Assembly: GCA_016282415.1 (NCBI GenBank)
Contig: JAEEKO010000073.1
Location: 1-39,261 of the forward strand
Length of the DNA stretch: 39,261 nt
Origin: Caryophanales bacterium
GTDB lineage: Bacteria; Bacillota_I; Bacilli_A; RF39; UBA660
Direction: 5' to 3'
Shown here: piece after piece, positions 7,478 to 14,963 of the stretch
Layout of the letters: each line of letters starts with the position of its first letter
Numbering within the stretch: position 1 is the first letter of the stretch
Position numbers and translations under genes: made by a program
The notes under the pieces: generated by a model
What the model saw: only the letters and a program-made list of their open reading frames with translations
Databases searched by the model: none
What the model was told of the DNA's origin: nothing

Positions 7478-8151
7478 GAAGATTAATTAATTATTTAAGA
7501 AGATTATTTAATAAATGCTTTTTTGTTGGTGCTACGGACAAATTACCACCACCACTAAGTCGCGATGAAGAATTACAATTATTAATTAAAAGTAAAAGTG
7601 GTGATGAAACTGCTACTAACAAACTGATTGAACATAATTTAAGATTAGTAGTTTACTTATCAAAAAAATATGAGAATACGGGTTATGACATTGAAGATTT
7701 AGTATCAATTGGATCAATTGGATTAATAAAAGGAATTAGTACTTATAAAATTGATAAGAATATTAAACTGGCGACTTATTGTTCAAGATGTATCAGTAAT
7801 GAAATCTTAATGTTTTTAAGAAAAAATAAGAATAAACGGGTTGAAGTTAGTTTAGAAGATGCACTGAATTATGATAGTGACGGAAATGAATTACATTTAG
7901 AAGATGTTTTGGGTAGTGACGAAAACATCGTTGAAGATGAAATTCTGCATAATTATGAAATTAGTTTATTAAAAAATGAATTATTAAAAATTAAGGGTCG
8001 CGATGGTAAAATAATTCGGATGCGCTATGGAATAAACTGTCCAAAAGAATATACGCAGAAAGAAGTCGCGGAGATTTTAGGAATTAGTCAATCTTATATT
8101 TCAAGAATTGAAAAAAAGATAATCCGATACTTAAAAAACTTGTTAAACTAA
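7471..8151 (+). CDS. sigE: RNA polymerase sporulation sigma factor SigE
   Basis: Early mother-cell sigma factor, 226 residues. A short basic/hydrophobic pro-region (MLRRLINYLRRLFNKCFFVG) precedes the sigma-70 domains; it ends near the usual pro-sigma-E cleavage area. Region 2 is clear: HNLRLVVYLSKKYENTGYDIEDLVSIGSIGLIKGI and KLATYCSRCISNEILMFLR. Region 4 has the HTH YTQKEVAEILGISQSYISRIE. The ribosome binding site GAGGAGG is strong and lies within the end of spoIIGA. A terminator covers the stop codon, so the next genes need their own promoter. Confidence 0.96.
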   Translation: MLRRLINYLRRLFNKCFFVGATDKLPPPLSRDEELQLLIKSKSGDETATNKLIEHNLRLVVYLSKKYENTGYDIEDLVSIGSIGLIKGISTYKIDKNIKLATYCSRCISNEILMFLRKNKNKRVEVSLEDALNYDSDGNELHLEDVLGSDENIVEDEILHNYEISLLKNELLKIKGRDGKIIRMRYGINCPKEYTQKEVAEILGISQSYISRIEKKIIRYLKNLLN

Positions 8152-8162
8152 CAAGTTTTTAT
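8134..8162 (+). terminator. Rho-independent terminator of spoIIGA-sigE
   Basis: AAACTTGTTA (8136-8145) pairs perfectly with TAACAAGTTT (8149-8158) across a 3-nt loop, followed by T-rich sequence. The stop codon of sigE is inside the hairpin. Confidence 0.9.
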
Positions 8163-8205
8163 TATGATATAATAAAAATGTTAAGTATAGTTGACAAATT
8201 TCCAA

Positions 8206-8250
8206 TTAAAGTTGGTAGCACGCAACTTTAACAATAAGTATAATTAGAGT
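8206..8250 (+). promoter_or_regulatory. Promoter with inverted-repeat operator candidate for the HTH/DUF4097 operon
   Basis: TTAAAGTTG (8206-8214) and CAACTTTAA (8223-8231) are a perfect 9-bp inverted repeat with 8-nt gap. It overlaps the -35 region of TATAAT (8239-8244), so a bound repressor would block polymerase. Autoregulation by the downstream HTH protein is the simplest reading. A TTGACA at 8191 is too far from this -10 to serve it. Confidence 0.55.
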
Positions 8251-8268
8251 CATGAAAGAGGTGATATT

Positions 8269-8916
8269 ATGGACTTAGCTAATAAATTATTAGAACTAAG
8301 AAAAAAGAAAGGATTAAGCCAAGAAGAGGTAGCTGATACTTTAGGGGTATCAAGACAAACGGTAAGTAAATGGGAGACTGGTCAAAGCACTCCAGATTTT
8401 GATAAGATTCAACCATTATGTGAATTATATGAAATTAGTACTAACGAACTAATGAATGTTAATTATGATGCTCCTAAATTTGAAAAAGAAAATCAAAATA
8501 TTAAAAGAAAAAGAGCAGTGCTTTTAGTAATAGCAATTTTCTTATATATTACTTGTGTTATTCCAGTGATATTTACTGATGCTGGTTTAGATGAAATTGT
8601 TGGTATTACGATTATGTTTGTAATGGTTGCTTTTGCAACATGCTTAATTGTTTATCGTAGTGCGATGTATGGTGATCATAGTAATAAACCTAAAATGATT
8701 CCTAAAAATGAAACTAAAACTAATACGGTTTTTAAAGGAGTTTCTTCAGTACTAGGGATCTTAACGGTTATTATTTATTTATTAATTAGTTTCCTTACTG
8801 GAGCTTGGTACATTACTTGGATTATCTTCTTAATATTTGGATTAGTAAAAGCAATTATTAAACTATTCTTTATTTTGAATGGAGAGGAAGTAAAAGATGA
8901 AGACGACGAAAATTAG
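8269..8916 (+). CDS. XRE-family HTH regulator with membrane domain
   Basis: A 215-residue protein with an N-terminal Cro/C1-type HTH (about 5-60: LLELRKKKGLSQEEVADTLGVSRQTVSKWETG) of the common LxxLRKxxGLSQEExA class, a linker, then four hydrophobic segments (about 86-104, 109-129, 156-176, 181-201). Membrane-tethered XRE regulators often sense envelope state. GAGGTGAT 5 nt upstream supports the start. It overlaps the next gene, a DUF4097 protein, by 20 nt, so the two are a unit; the pair lies between sigE and sigG, which adjoin in B. subtilis. Confidence 0.88.
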   Translation: MDLANKLLELRKKKGLSQEEVADTLGVSRQTVSKWETGQSTPDFDKIQPLCELYEISTNELMNVNYDAPKFEKENQNIKRKRAVLLVIAIFLYITCVIPVIFTDAGLDEIVGITIMFVMVAFATCLIVYRSAMYGDHSNKPKMIPKNETKTNTVFKGVSSVLGILTVIIYLLISFLTGAWYITWIIFLIFGLVKAIIKLFFILNGEEVKDEDDEN

Positions 8917-9745
8917 TATTATTCTATTACTAGTATTATGTTTCATTTTAGTGATCGGACTTGGGGGAATCTTAACAGTTGGTATTTATAATCGTGATTT
9001 CTTAAAAAAACACTTTGTTATAAATCCAGATAAAAGAGTATTATATGATGATTATCAACCAAGTAATAAAATTGTAGTTGATACTGATACTTATGACGTA
9101 AATTTCTATTATCATGATGATGACCGTATTAAAATCACTGTAAAAGGTGCAGAAGATGATAATGCGGATATTTATACTAAAGATGATACTTTAAATATTA
9201 ATGTTAAATCAAAAGATCGTATTGGTATATTTGTATTTAACTTTATTAATAATAAGATTGATATTTATTTACCAAGAAATTATGATTTACCAATTAACAT
9301 TGTAGCACGTACTGGTGATGTTAAATTTAAAGAAGAAAGTAATAGTGTCTTTAATATTAAATTAACTACTGGTGATATTTACTTAAGAAACGCTAAAGAT
9401 AGTGATTTAAAAGTAACTACTGGTGATATTACAATTACCGAATCATTTAATACCGGATCACTTAAAACTACTACTGGTGAAATAAATGTTAACAAAGCTA
9501 CTGGTAGAATTGATTTTAAAACTACGACTGGAGATATTACGGTTAAGAAAATTGATTTAACTGATAACTCTAATATTAAAGCAACTACTGGTGATGTTAA
9601 GATTGATAAAGTAAATGATATTTATATTACTGCGGATTCAAGTACTGGTGATGTTAAGATTAAACATACTAATCGTTTCAGTAATGTTGAATTAAATATT
9701 AAAACATCTACAGGTGATATAACTACTGGTCAGTTAGATGCATAA
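8897..9745 (+). CDS. DUF4097 family beta-solenoid surface protein
   Basis: A 282-residue protein with one N-terminal membrane helix (about 6-29, signal anchor) and an outer domain made of repeated short strands with the motif TTGDI/STGDV about every 18-22 residues (nine copies from about residue 135 to the end). This is the DUF4097 putative-adhesin pattern, predicted to fold as a beta-solenoid. Genes of this family commonly pair with HTH or PspC-like regulators, as here. GGAGAGGA upstream supports ATG 8897. The terminator after it also contains the ribosome binding site of sigG. Confidence 0.88.
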   Translation: MKTTKISIILLLVLCFILVIGLGGILTVGIYNRDFLKKHFVINPDKRVLYDDYQPSNKIVVDTDTYDVNFYYHDDDRIKITVKGAEDDNADIYTKDDTLNINVKSKDRIGIFVFNFINNKIDIYLPRNYDLPINIVARTGDVKFKEESNSVFNIKLTTGDIYLRNAKDSDLKVTTGDITITESFNTGSLKTTTGEINVNKATGRIDFKTTTGDITVKKIDLTDNSNIKATTGDVKIDKVNDIYITADSSTGDVKIKHTNRFSNVELNIKTSTGDITTGQLDA

Positions 9746-9749
9746 AAAC

Positions 9750-9792
9750 AATACTTCTTTCTCAATATAAAAAAGAGAAAGGGGTATTTTTT
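9750..9792 (+). terminator. Terminator hairpin whose 3' arm contains the sigG ribosome binding site
   Basis: A 14-bp stem: 9750-9763 (AATACTTCTTTCTC) pairs with 9775-9788 (GAGAAAGGGGTATT) with two G-U pairs, followed by a run of T. GAAAGGGG (9777-9784) is the only ribosome binding site for sigG. TATAAA (9766-9771) lies at the loop, and GCATA at the end of the upstream gene resembles a sigma-F/G -35. Either termination or folding should keep sigG off in read-through RNA. Confidence 0.75.
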
Positions 9793-10566
9793 TTGAACGC
9801 AAAAGTGAATATATGTGGAATTGATACTAATAATTTACCAACCCTTAGTCATGCTAAAACAATTGAATTGTTTCAAAAAATGCATAATGGTGATAAGAGG
9901 GCTCGTGAAGAATTGTTATATGCTAATTTAAAATTAGTATTGTCCATTCTAAAACGTTTTAATAAAGAAAGTTATAATATGGATGATTTATTTCAGCAGG
10001 GGGTTATTGGATTATTAAAAGCAATTGATAATTTTGATTTATCATATAATTTGAAGTTAAGTACTTATGCTGTGCCTTTAATTTTAGGAGAAATTAAACG
10101 TCATACCCGTGATGATTTCTTAGTACGAGTTAGTCGCGGTACCAAAGATTTAGCTTATAAAATTATTAAGTTTCAAGAAGATTATTTAAGTATTCATGGT
10201 ACTTATCCGGATTATGAAATAATTAGTAATGAGTTTGATATTCCAGAATATCGAATTCGTGAAGTGTTAGATAGTTTACAAAAACCCGTGAGTATTAATG
10301 AACCAATCTTTGATGATGGTGGTGATACCATCTACTTAGAGGATCAAATAAAAGATAATAAAGATTATTTAAAAGATAAAGATGGCTTAATTAGTTTAAA
10401 AAAAGCTTTAAGTCATGTTAAAGCTCGTGAAAAGAAGATTTTGTTAGAACGTTATATTTATGGTAAAACACAAGTTGAAATTGCTAATAATTTAGGAATT
10501 AGTCAAGCTCAGGTTTCAAGGTTAGAAAAGGGGGCAATTAAAACTTTAAAAAGAGTCTTAAAATAA
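9793..10566 (+). CDS. sigG: RNA polymerase sporulation sigma factor SigG
   Basis: Late forespore sigma factor, 257 residues. The N-terminus KVNICGIDTNNLPTL is the sigma-G hallmark (B. subtilis KVEICGVDTSKLPVL), which separates it from sigma-F. Region 2 reads ANLKLVLSILKRF, MDDLFQQGVIGLLKAIDNFDLS and LKLSTYAVPLILGEIKRH; regions 3-4 include VSRGTKDLAYKI, PVSINEPIFDDGGDTIYLED and KTQVEIANNLGISQAQVSRLEKGAIK. I chose TTG 9793, 8 nt after GAAAGGGG, since no ATG precedes the conserved block. The weak start codon and buried binding site suggest deliberately low translation. Confidence 0.93.
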   Translation: MNAKVNICGIDTNNLPTLSHAKTIELFQKMHNGDKRAREELLYANLKLVLSILKRFNKESYNMDDLFQQGVIGLLKAIDNFDLSYNLKLSTYAVPLILGEIKRHTRDDFLVRVSRGTKDLAYKIIKFQEDYLSIHGTYPDYEIISNEFDIPEYRIREVLDSLQKPVSINEPIFDDGGDTIYLEDQIKDNKDYLKDKDGLISLKKALSHVKAREKKILLERYIYGKTQVEIANNLGISQAQVSRLEKGAIKTLKRVLK

Positions 10567-10576
10567 TTTTTTTCAA

Positions 10577-10594
10577 TATAATTATACTAGGTGG
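10577..10594 (+). promoter_or_regulatory. -10 element and ribosome binding site of the ylmC-like gene
   Basis: TATAAT (10577-10582) and an overlapping alternative TATACT (10583-10588) lie just before GGTGG (10590-10594). With the first, the start of transcription would fall at the ribosome binding site. Confidence 0.45.
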
Positions 10595-10598
10595 TTAC

Positions 10599-10823
10599 AT
10601 GCGTTTAATGGAATTACAAGAAAAAGATATTATTAGTGTTAAAACTGGTAAGAACCTGGGAAGAATAATTGATATTGAATTAAATGTTGAAGGGTTTATT
10701 ACCAGTGTAATAATTGAAGAGAGGGGATTCTTTCGTTTCTTTTTTCATGGTAATAATGAAATAAATATTAAAGTTAAAGATATTGTTAAAATAGGGGATG
10801 ATGTAATTTTAGTAAATGTGTGA
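10599..10823 (+). CDS. YlmC/YmxH family PRC-barrel sporulation protein
   Basis: A 74-residue PRC-barrel protein of the YlmC/YmxH family, found next to sigG in many spore formers; function unknown. Family pattern: LQEKDIISVKTGKNLGRIIDIELNVEGFITSVIIEERG followed by INIKVKDIVKIGDDVILV. The length is typical. Its position directly after sigG matches the B. subtilis sigG-ylmA-ylmC region, with ylmA missing here. Confidence 0.88.
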   Translation: MRLMELQEKDIISVKTGKNLGRIIDIELNVEGFITSVIIEERGFFRFFFHGNNEINIKVKDIVKIGDDVILVNV

Positions 10824-10846
10824 TAAAATAATAACTGGTGATATTA

Positions 10847-11320
10847 ATGAACAAAAAATTTGTTATTGCGATTGCTGCAATAGTTATGATTCTAGATCAA
10901 GTATCAAAATATATAATAGGATTATTTATTAAATCAAAAAGTTTAGTATTAATTAAAAAAGTTTTATATTTAACATACGTTAAGAATTATGGAGTTGCTT
11001 TTAATATGTTAAATAATAAACGTTTTGTTATCATTTTATTTAGTGTTATTTTATTAGCATTAATTTATAATTACATGAAAAACTTTAAAAATAATAAACG
11101 TAATATCATTGCCTTTGGATTAGTTTATGGGGGAATTGTTGGTAATTTGGTTGATCGTTTATTTTTAGGTTATGTTCGTGACTTTATTGATTTTAGAATT
11201 ATTAATTATCCGGTATTTAATATTGCGGATAGTGCGATTGTAATTGGTATTGTTTTATTAATAATTGCAATCTTTAAGAAAGAGGATTTGGAAAATGGAG
11301 TACAAAGTAGTAACAAGTGA
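10847..11320 (+). CDS. lspA: Lipoprotein signal peptidase (signal peptidase II)
   Basis: Membrane aspartic protease that cleaves prolipoproteins before the lipidated Cys. The 157 residues contain four membrane segments and the catalytic Asp pair in GGIVGNLVDR and VFNIADSAI; the conserved DQVSKY near the N-terminus and KNYGVAFN motif are present. I chose ATG 10847 because GGTGAT lies 4 nt upstream. The end overlaps rluD by 26 nt. In B. subtilis lspA and ylyB (rluD) are likewise adjacent. A substrate, the lipoprotein at 3756, is in this window. Confidence 0.95.
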   Translation: MNKKFVIAIAAIVMILDQVSKYIIGLFIKSKSLVLIKKVLYLTYVKNYGVAFNMLNNKRFVIILFSVILLALIYNYMKNFKNNKRNIIAFGLVYGGIVGNLVDRLFLGYVRDFIDFRIINYPVFNIADSAIVIGIVLLIIAIFKKEDLENGVQSSNK

Positions 11321-12197
11321 TAAAGTTAGATTAGATAAATATTTAACTAGTATAATTGATGAATCACGTAGTAGTATTATTAAACGTATTAAAGATGAAA
11401 AAGTTCTAGTTAATGGTAAAGTTGCTAAATCGTCTTTAGTTTTAAAAAACGATGATGTTATTGAATTACTTCCATATGAAGAACCAGGAATGGACGTAGT
11501 TCCAACCAAAATGGATTTAGATATTGTTTATGAAGATGACTACTTAATGGTTATTAATAAACCATCTGGATTAACGGTTCATCCTGGAGCGGGAAATTAT
11601 CAAAATACTTTAGTAAATGGTTTAATGTATTATACTAATAATTTAAGTAATGCTTCTGGTACGGATCGTTTAGGAATTGTGCATCGTATTGATAAAGATA
11701 CTAGTGGGTTAATGATAGTTTGTAAAGATAACAAAGTTCATGAACTATTAGCAGAAGGGTTTAAGAATAAAACTATTAAACGTGATTATTTAGCATTATT
11801 AGTTGGGGAGTTTCCACATGCTAGTGCAACTATCAATGCTCCAATTGGTAGAGATCCAAATAATCGTAAGATGTATACGGTTACTGATCAAAATAGTAAA
11901 GACGCAATTACCGAGATGGTTGTTGTTAAACGTTATATTGGTTATACTTTAGTACGTTGTAGTTTAAAGACTGGCCGTACGCATCAAATTAGAGTTCATA
12001 TGAAATATATTGGCTATCCATTATATAATGATCCAGTATATACTAATAAAAATGCTTCAGATTTTGGTCAATTCTTACATTCATGTCATCTTGAATTTAA
12101 TCATCCAGTAACTCATGAATTCTTAAGTTTTGATGCACCGTTACCTGAAGCGTTCCAATCATTTATTGATGGTTTAGAAGAAATTACCAAGCTTTAA
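11295..12197 (+). CDS. rluD: RluD/YlyB-type 23S rRNA pseudouridine synthase
   Basis: Converts uridine to pseudouridine in large-subunit rRNA. The 300-residue protein has an N-terminal S4 RNA-binding domain (VRLDKYLTSIIDESRSSIIK through VLVNGKV) and a RluA-type catalytic domain with VINKPSGLTVHPGAG, the active-site motif GIVHRIDKDTSGLM and the conserved LKTGRTHQIRVHMKYIGYPL. I chose ATG 11295 (AGAGGA upstream); in-frame codons further upstream lie in lspA. The exact target uridines cannot be read from sequence. The 3' end overlaps a minus-strand gene by 14 nt. Confidence 0.95.
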   Translation: MEYKVVTSDKVRLDKYLTSIIDESRSSIIKRIKDEKVLVNGKVAKSSLVLKNDDVIELLPYEEPGMDVVPTKMDLDIVYEDDYLMVINKPSGLTVHPGAGNYQNTLVNGLMYYTNNLSNASGTDRLGIVHRIDKDTSGLMIVCKDNKVHELLAEGFKNKTIKRDYLALLVGEFPHASATINAPIGRDPNNRKMYTVTDQNSKDAITEMVVVKRYIGYTLVRCSLKTGRTHQIRVHMKYIGYPLYNDPVYTNKNASDFGQFLHSCHLEFNHPVTHEFLSFDAPLPEAFQSFIDGLEEITKL

Positions 12198-12396
12198 AAT
12201 AAAAGATGCTATTAAAAATAATAAAAATAATTAAAAATGTGGTTCCTAGTAATGAATCATGATAATAAAAATAATAAACATAACAAGTTAGTAAAGATAA
12301 AATACTACTGATAAAATAAAAGAATTGATTACGGTCAATTTTTTTAAATAGAATAAAGCTGTTGATAATAATGTATATGGTTGTCAGTATAATCAT
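12184..12396 (-). CDS. Small two-helix membrane protein, hypothetical
   Basis: A 70-residue protein with two or three hydrophobic stretches (ILTTIYIIINSFILF, FFYFISSILSLLTCYVYYFYY, TTFLIIFIIFNSIFYF) and few charges. No family recognised. Support for it being real: AAAGGTGA sits 5 nt before ATG, and TATAAT lies 7 nt upstream of that on the minus strand. It runs against its neighbours, diverges from the rhomboid gene and overlaps the end of rluD by 14 nt. Confidence 0.6.
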   Translation of the reverse strand: MIILTTIYIIINSFILFKKIDRNQFFYFISSILSLLTCYVYYFYYHDSLLGTTFLIIFIIFNSIFYFKAW

Positions 12397-12456
12397 TATT
12401 TCACCTTTACTAATTATATGAAATTAATTATAATAATATTCGATGGAGGCGATAAA

Positions 12457-13602
12457 ATGGATAATATAAATATTACTAAAAGAGACGATATTTTACTTCG
12501 TTTATCGCATTATTTTATTACTCATGAAAACTATACGCCAATCGTTGTTAATGGGGTTAATGATGAAGTATGGTTATCTAATGAAGATGCACCATATCGT
12601 ATTATTCGTATATCAACTCATTATGTTCATAATAATGAACAATTTGATTTTGAATTATTTAAAATTAAAAATATTATGAAACAAATTAAAAGAAAAACAA
12701 TGTCATTTAAAATGAATACATTAAATATTGAATTAAACTTAGGTGAAGATGTTGTTTTAAAAGATGAAAAAAATATAAGTACGATTGCTATTAATAGCAT
12801 TAGTGCTATTAAAAAGAAAAAAGTTTTAACGGAAACGTTCCCAACTATTAAAGATAATTTAATGGAAGACTTAAAAGGGATGGATTTAATAATTAAGTCT
12901 ACTGATGATATTAATCATAAAAGTGAAAAAGAAAATAAGGTTTATGATGATATCTTTAAACCAAAAAAAGAAATTGTTACTAATTTCTTAATCGCTGCTA
13001 ATGTTATTGTATTTATTCTATTATATGTTTTTGGACATGGTTCAACTGATAGTGAAACTTTATTTAAGTTCGGTGCCAATTATAGTGAAGCAGTTAGGAG
13101 TGGCGAATACTACCGTTTAATTACTTCTGTATTCTTACATGCTGGTTTTATTCATCTATTAGTTAATATGTATTCTTTAAAAATAATTGGTGGTCAAATA
13201 GAAACTTATTTAGGAAAATGGCGTTATTTAGTAGTGTTTTTAATAAGTGGTATTAGTGGTTCATTATTATCATGTATTTTTTCTAATAGTTTATCAGTAG
13301 GAGCAAGTGGTGCGATTTTCGGATTACTTGGATCATTTATTTATTTTGGTTATCATCATCGTGTATTTTTCAATACCGTTTTAAAAAATCAAGTTATTCC
13401 AATAGTATTAGTTAACTTATTAATCGGATTTATTGTTCCGGGAATAGATAATGCTTGTCATATTGGTGGTTTAATAGGTGGATACCTTGCTACTAAAATG
13501 GTTGGTTTAAAAGGTAAAACTAAAGCTAGTGATCAAGTTCAAGGTATTATCTTATGTTTAATATACTTAGGTATGTTAGGATACTTTTTATTCTTTAGAT
13601 AG
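12457..13602 (+). CDS. Rhomboid family intramembrane serine protease
   Basis: A 381-residue protein. The N-terminal about 170 residues are a soluble domain (similar in layout to Bacillus YqgP), followed by a rhomboid domain with about seven membrane segments. Catalytic Ser284 is in VGASGAIFG and His335 in NACHIGGLIGG; the HLLVNMYSL motif typical of helix 2 is present. It cleaves membrane proteins within or near the bilayer; substrates are unknown. I chose ATG 12457, 6 nt after TGGAGG; a frame start 39 nt upstream lacks a site. It is 12 nt before the next gene, probably one transcript. Confidence 0.94.
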   Translation: MDNINITKRDDILLRLSHYFITHENYTPIVVNGVNDEVWLSNEDAPYRIIRISTHYVHNNEQFDFELFKIKNIMKQIKRKTMSFKMNTLNIELNLGEDVVLKDEKNISTIAINSISAIKKKKVLTETFPTIKDNLMEDLKGMDLIIKSTDDINHKSEKENKVYDDIFKPKKEIVTNFLIAANVIVFILLYVFGHGSTDSETLFKFGANYSEAVRSGEYYRLITSVFLHAGFIHLLVNMYSLKIIGGQIETYLGKWRYLVVFLISGISGSLLSCIFSNSLSVGASGAIFGLLGSFIYFGYHHRVFFNTVLKNQVIPIVLVNLLIGFIVPGIDNACHIGGLIGGYLATKMVGLKGKTKASDQVQGIILCLIYLGMLGYFLFFR

Positions 13603-13614
13603 GATGTTGATATT

Positions 13615-13965
13615 ATGAAGTTAGCAAAGAAGTATTTTTTATATTTAGTAAGATGGCAATTAAGTACGCCAATCTTAGCAATTGTATTAAAAATACTAGC
13701 GCATATGCATACGTTATGGGCAACAATTATTGCTAACTTAATTGGTGGTTTAATTTTCTTCTGGATTGATAAAATTATTTTTAAAAAGAAATCTGATGTT
13801 CCGCTATGGGAAATTGAAGAAAATGTTAAGTGTGCCGATTGTAAAAAAGTAGGTAAGGGTTATCGTATTGTGTCATGGGGTAATTATGATCGCAGTGAAG
13901 ATAAACATCCAGAATTTAGATGTAAAGAGTGTAGTATTAAAAAAATGAATACAATTAGTAAATAA
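13615..13965 (+). CDS. Membrane protein with C-terminal zinc ribbon, hypothetical
   Basis: A 116-residue protein. Two membrane segments occupy about 10-30 and 34-55 (LATIIANLIGG region), followed by a cytoplasmic domain with two CxxC pairs (KCADCKKVGKG and FRCKECSIKK) that should bind one zinc ion. The RWQLSTPILAIVL segment appears characteristic, but I cannot attach a function. It follows the rhomboid gene by 12 nt and ends at a strong terminator. Confidence 0.78.
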   Translation: MKLAKKYFLYLVRWQLSTPILAIVLKILAHMHTLWATIIANLIGGLIFFWIDKIIFKKKSDVPLWEIEENVKCADCKKVGKGYRIVSWGNYDRSEDKHPEFRCKECSIKKMNTISK

Positions 13966-13998
13966 AAAAGAATTATTGAAATTCAATAATTCTTTTTT
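13964..13998 (+). terminator. Strong rho-independent terminator
   Basis: A 15-bp perfect stem: AAAAGAATTATTGAA (13966-13980) against TTCAATAATTCTTTT (13982-13996), with A-run and T-run flanks, so it could act on both strands. Confidence 0.92.
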
Positions 13999-14040
13999 AA
14001 TGGTTTGGATAATCATGATGATATTGTTTTAATAAAGCTA

Positions 14041-14069
14041 TAAAAAAAGCATAAAGATTATGCTTTTTA
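14041..14069 (-). terminator. Terminator of the minus-strand unknown gene
   Basis: AAAAAGCATA (14044-14053) pairs with TATGCTTTTT (14059-14068) across a 5-nt loop. On the minus strand it is followed by a T-run and lies at the stop codon of the gene at 14067-14894. Confidence 0.88.
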
Positions 14070-14894
14070 TCTGCTAAATTTTTTTTGATATTCTAGTATT
14101 AACGTTTGGGCTTCTTCTTTTTTACCATTAATAAAAGCATTTTCAAATTCTAGAGAGATTTCCTTTGCTTCATCACTGATTGTCAAATCTAAGCCATTGT
14201 TTTTTAATTGTTCAATATTTTTTTGTTTAGGGTCTTCATAAATTGGAGCTTTTGCGGTGGTGTAGTCCCAATTTCTTCTGATGTGCTCTTTGCCTTCAAT
14301 TAGATCGTAATCATTTTCAAAGTAACACTTGATACTGTCGCCTCTCTCATTTTTTATAAAATGTTTAGCAATAACTTCATCACTGTCTTTAGCAGCGTTA
14401 CTGTTTAAAAATGGACGTAAGGCATTAACACCTTTCATCATTGATTCTAATAATAATCTGGTTTTATCTTCTTTATTAAATGAACTGGAATTAATAACTT
14501 TTCCTTTCATATCAGAATAGTAAATGTAGGTTTCTGGCTTTTCATCTTCACAATATCCGTAGTAGCCGATACCGGTACATTTAAATGCAACATCGATTGG
14601 AAATTCATATTCTAATATTTTTAAACTCCAAAAATGTAAAAGATGAGTAAAACGTGGTGGGTAATAAAAAGCATGATGTGGAAAAAAGTAAAAAAATTTA
14701 CCATCTTCTAAAGCTTTTTTGCAGATGGTTGATGATGTATTACTTTTGTCCCATCTAGTTGAATCTTTTGAAATGTATCCGGCTAAGTTATAAATGCCCT
14801 CTGGACTGTTACCAATACCGGGGTGCGAAGTAAGCCCAATGTTTGGAACTGCTCGGTATAGTTTAATGGTTTTAACTTCTTCTTTTGCTTCCAT
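14067..14894 (-). CDS. Unknown 275-residue protein, faintly ADP-ribosyltransferase-like start
   Basis: I do not recognise a family. The protein is soluble, without signal peptide or membrane helix. It begins EVKTIKLYRAVPNIGLTSHPG; a first strand LYRAV/LYRG is common in ADP-ribosyltransferase-fold enzymes, but I see no convincing STS and ExE motifs in proper order, so this is only a hint. Aromatic stretches (FFYFFPHHAFYYPPRFTHLL) and a helical C-terminus (EAKEISLEFENAFINGKKEEAQTLILEYQKKF) are notable. AAAGGTGAT 3 nt upstream supports the start. It has its own promoter, whose -35 lies in the lexA terminator. Confidence 0.75.
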   Translation of the reverse strand: MEAKEEVKTIKLYRAVPNIGLTSHPGIGNSPEGIYNLAGYISKDSTRWDKSNTSSTICKKALEDGKFFYFFPHHAFYYPPRFTHLLHFWSLKILEYEFPIDVAFKCTGIGYYGYCEDEKPETYIYYSDMKGKVINSSSFNKEDKTRLLLESMMKGVNALRPFLNSNAAKDSDEVIAKHFIKNERGDSIKCYFENDYDLIEGKEHIRRNWDYTTAKAPIYEDPKQKNIEQLKNNGLDLTISDEAKEISLEFENAFINGKKEEAQTLILEYQKKFSR

Positions 14895-14918
14895 ACAATC
14901 ACCTTTGTAATGAGGCTT

Positions 14919-14947
14919 ATTATATATTATGGCAATAAAAAAAGCAA
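14919..14947 (-). promoter_or_regulatory. Promoter of the minus-strand unknown gene
   Basis: Minus strand TTGCTT (14947-14942), 17-bp spacer, TATAAT (14924-14919). The -35 hexamer is part of the lexA terminator stem. Confidence 0.65.
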
Positions 14948-14963
14948 TGTTAATTGCTTTTAT
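14938..14963 (-). terminator. Terminator of lexA
   Basis: AAAAGCAAT (14940-14948) pairs with ATTGCTTTT (14953-14961); on the minus strand a T-run follows. It covers the lexA stop codon. Confidence 0.88.

Noticed and set aside
8191-8196. TTGACA as -35 for the HTH gene
   Set aside because: The nearest good -10 (8239) is 42 bp away and no hexamer near 17 bp fits.
9300-9740. Regularly spaced ACTACTGGTGAT-like repeats that could suggest a CRISPR or tandem array
   Set aside because: They are the coding repeats of the DUF4097 TTGDI motif, vary in spacing and sequence, and have no spacer character.
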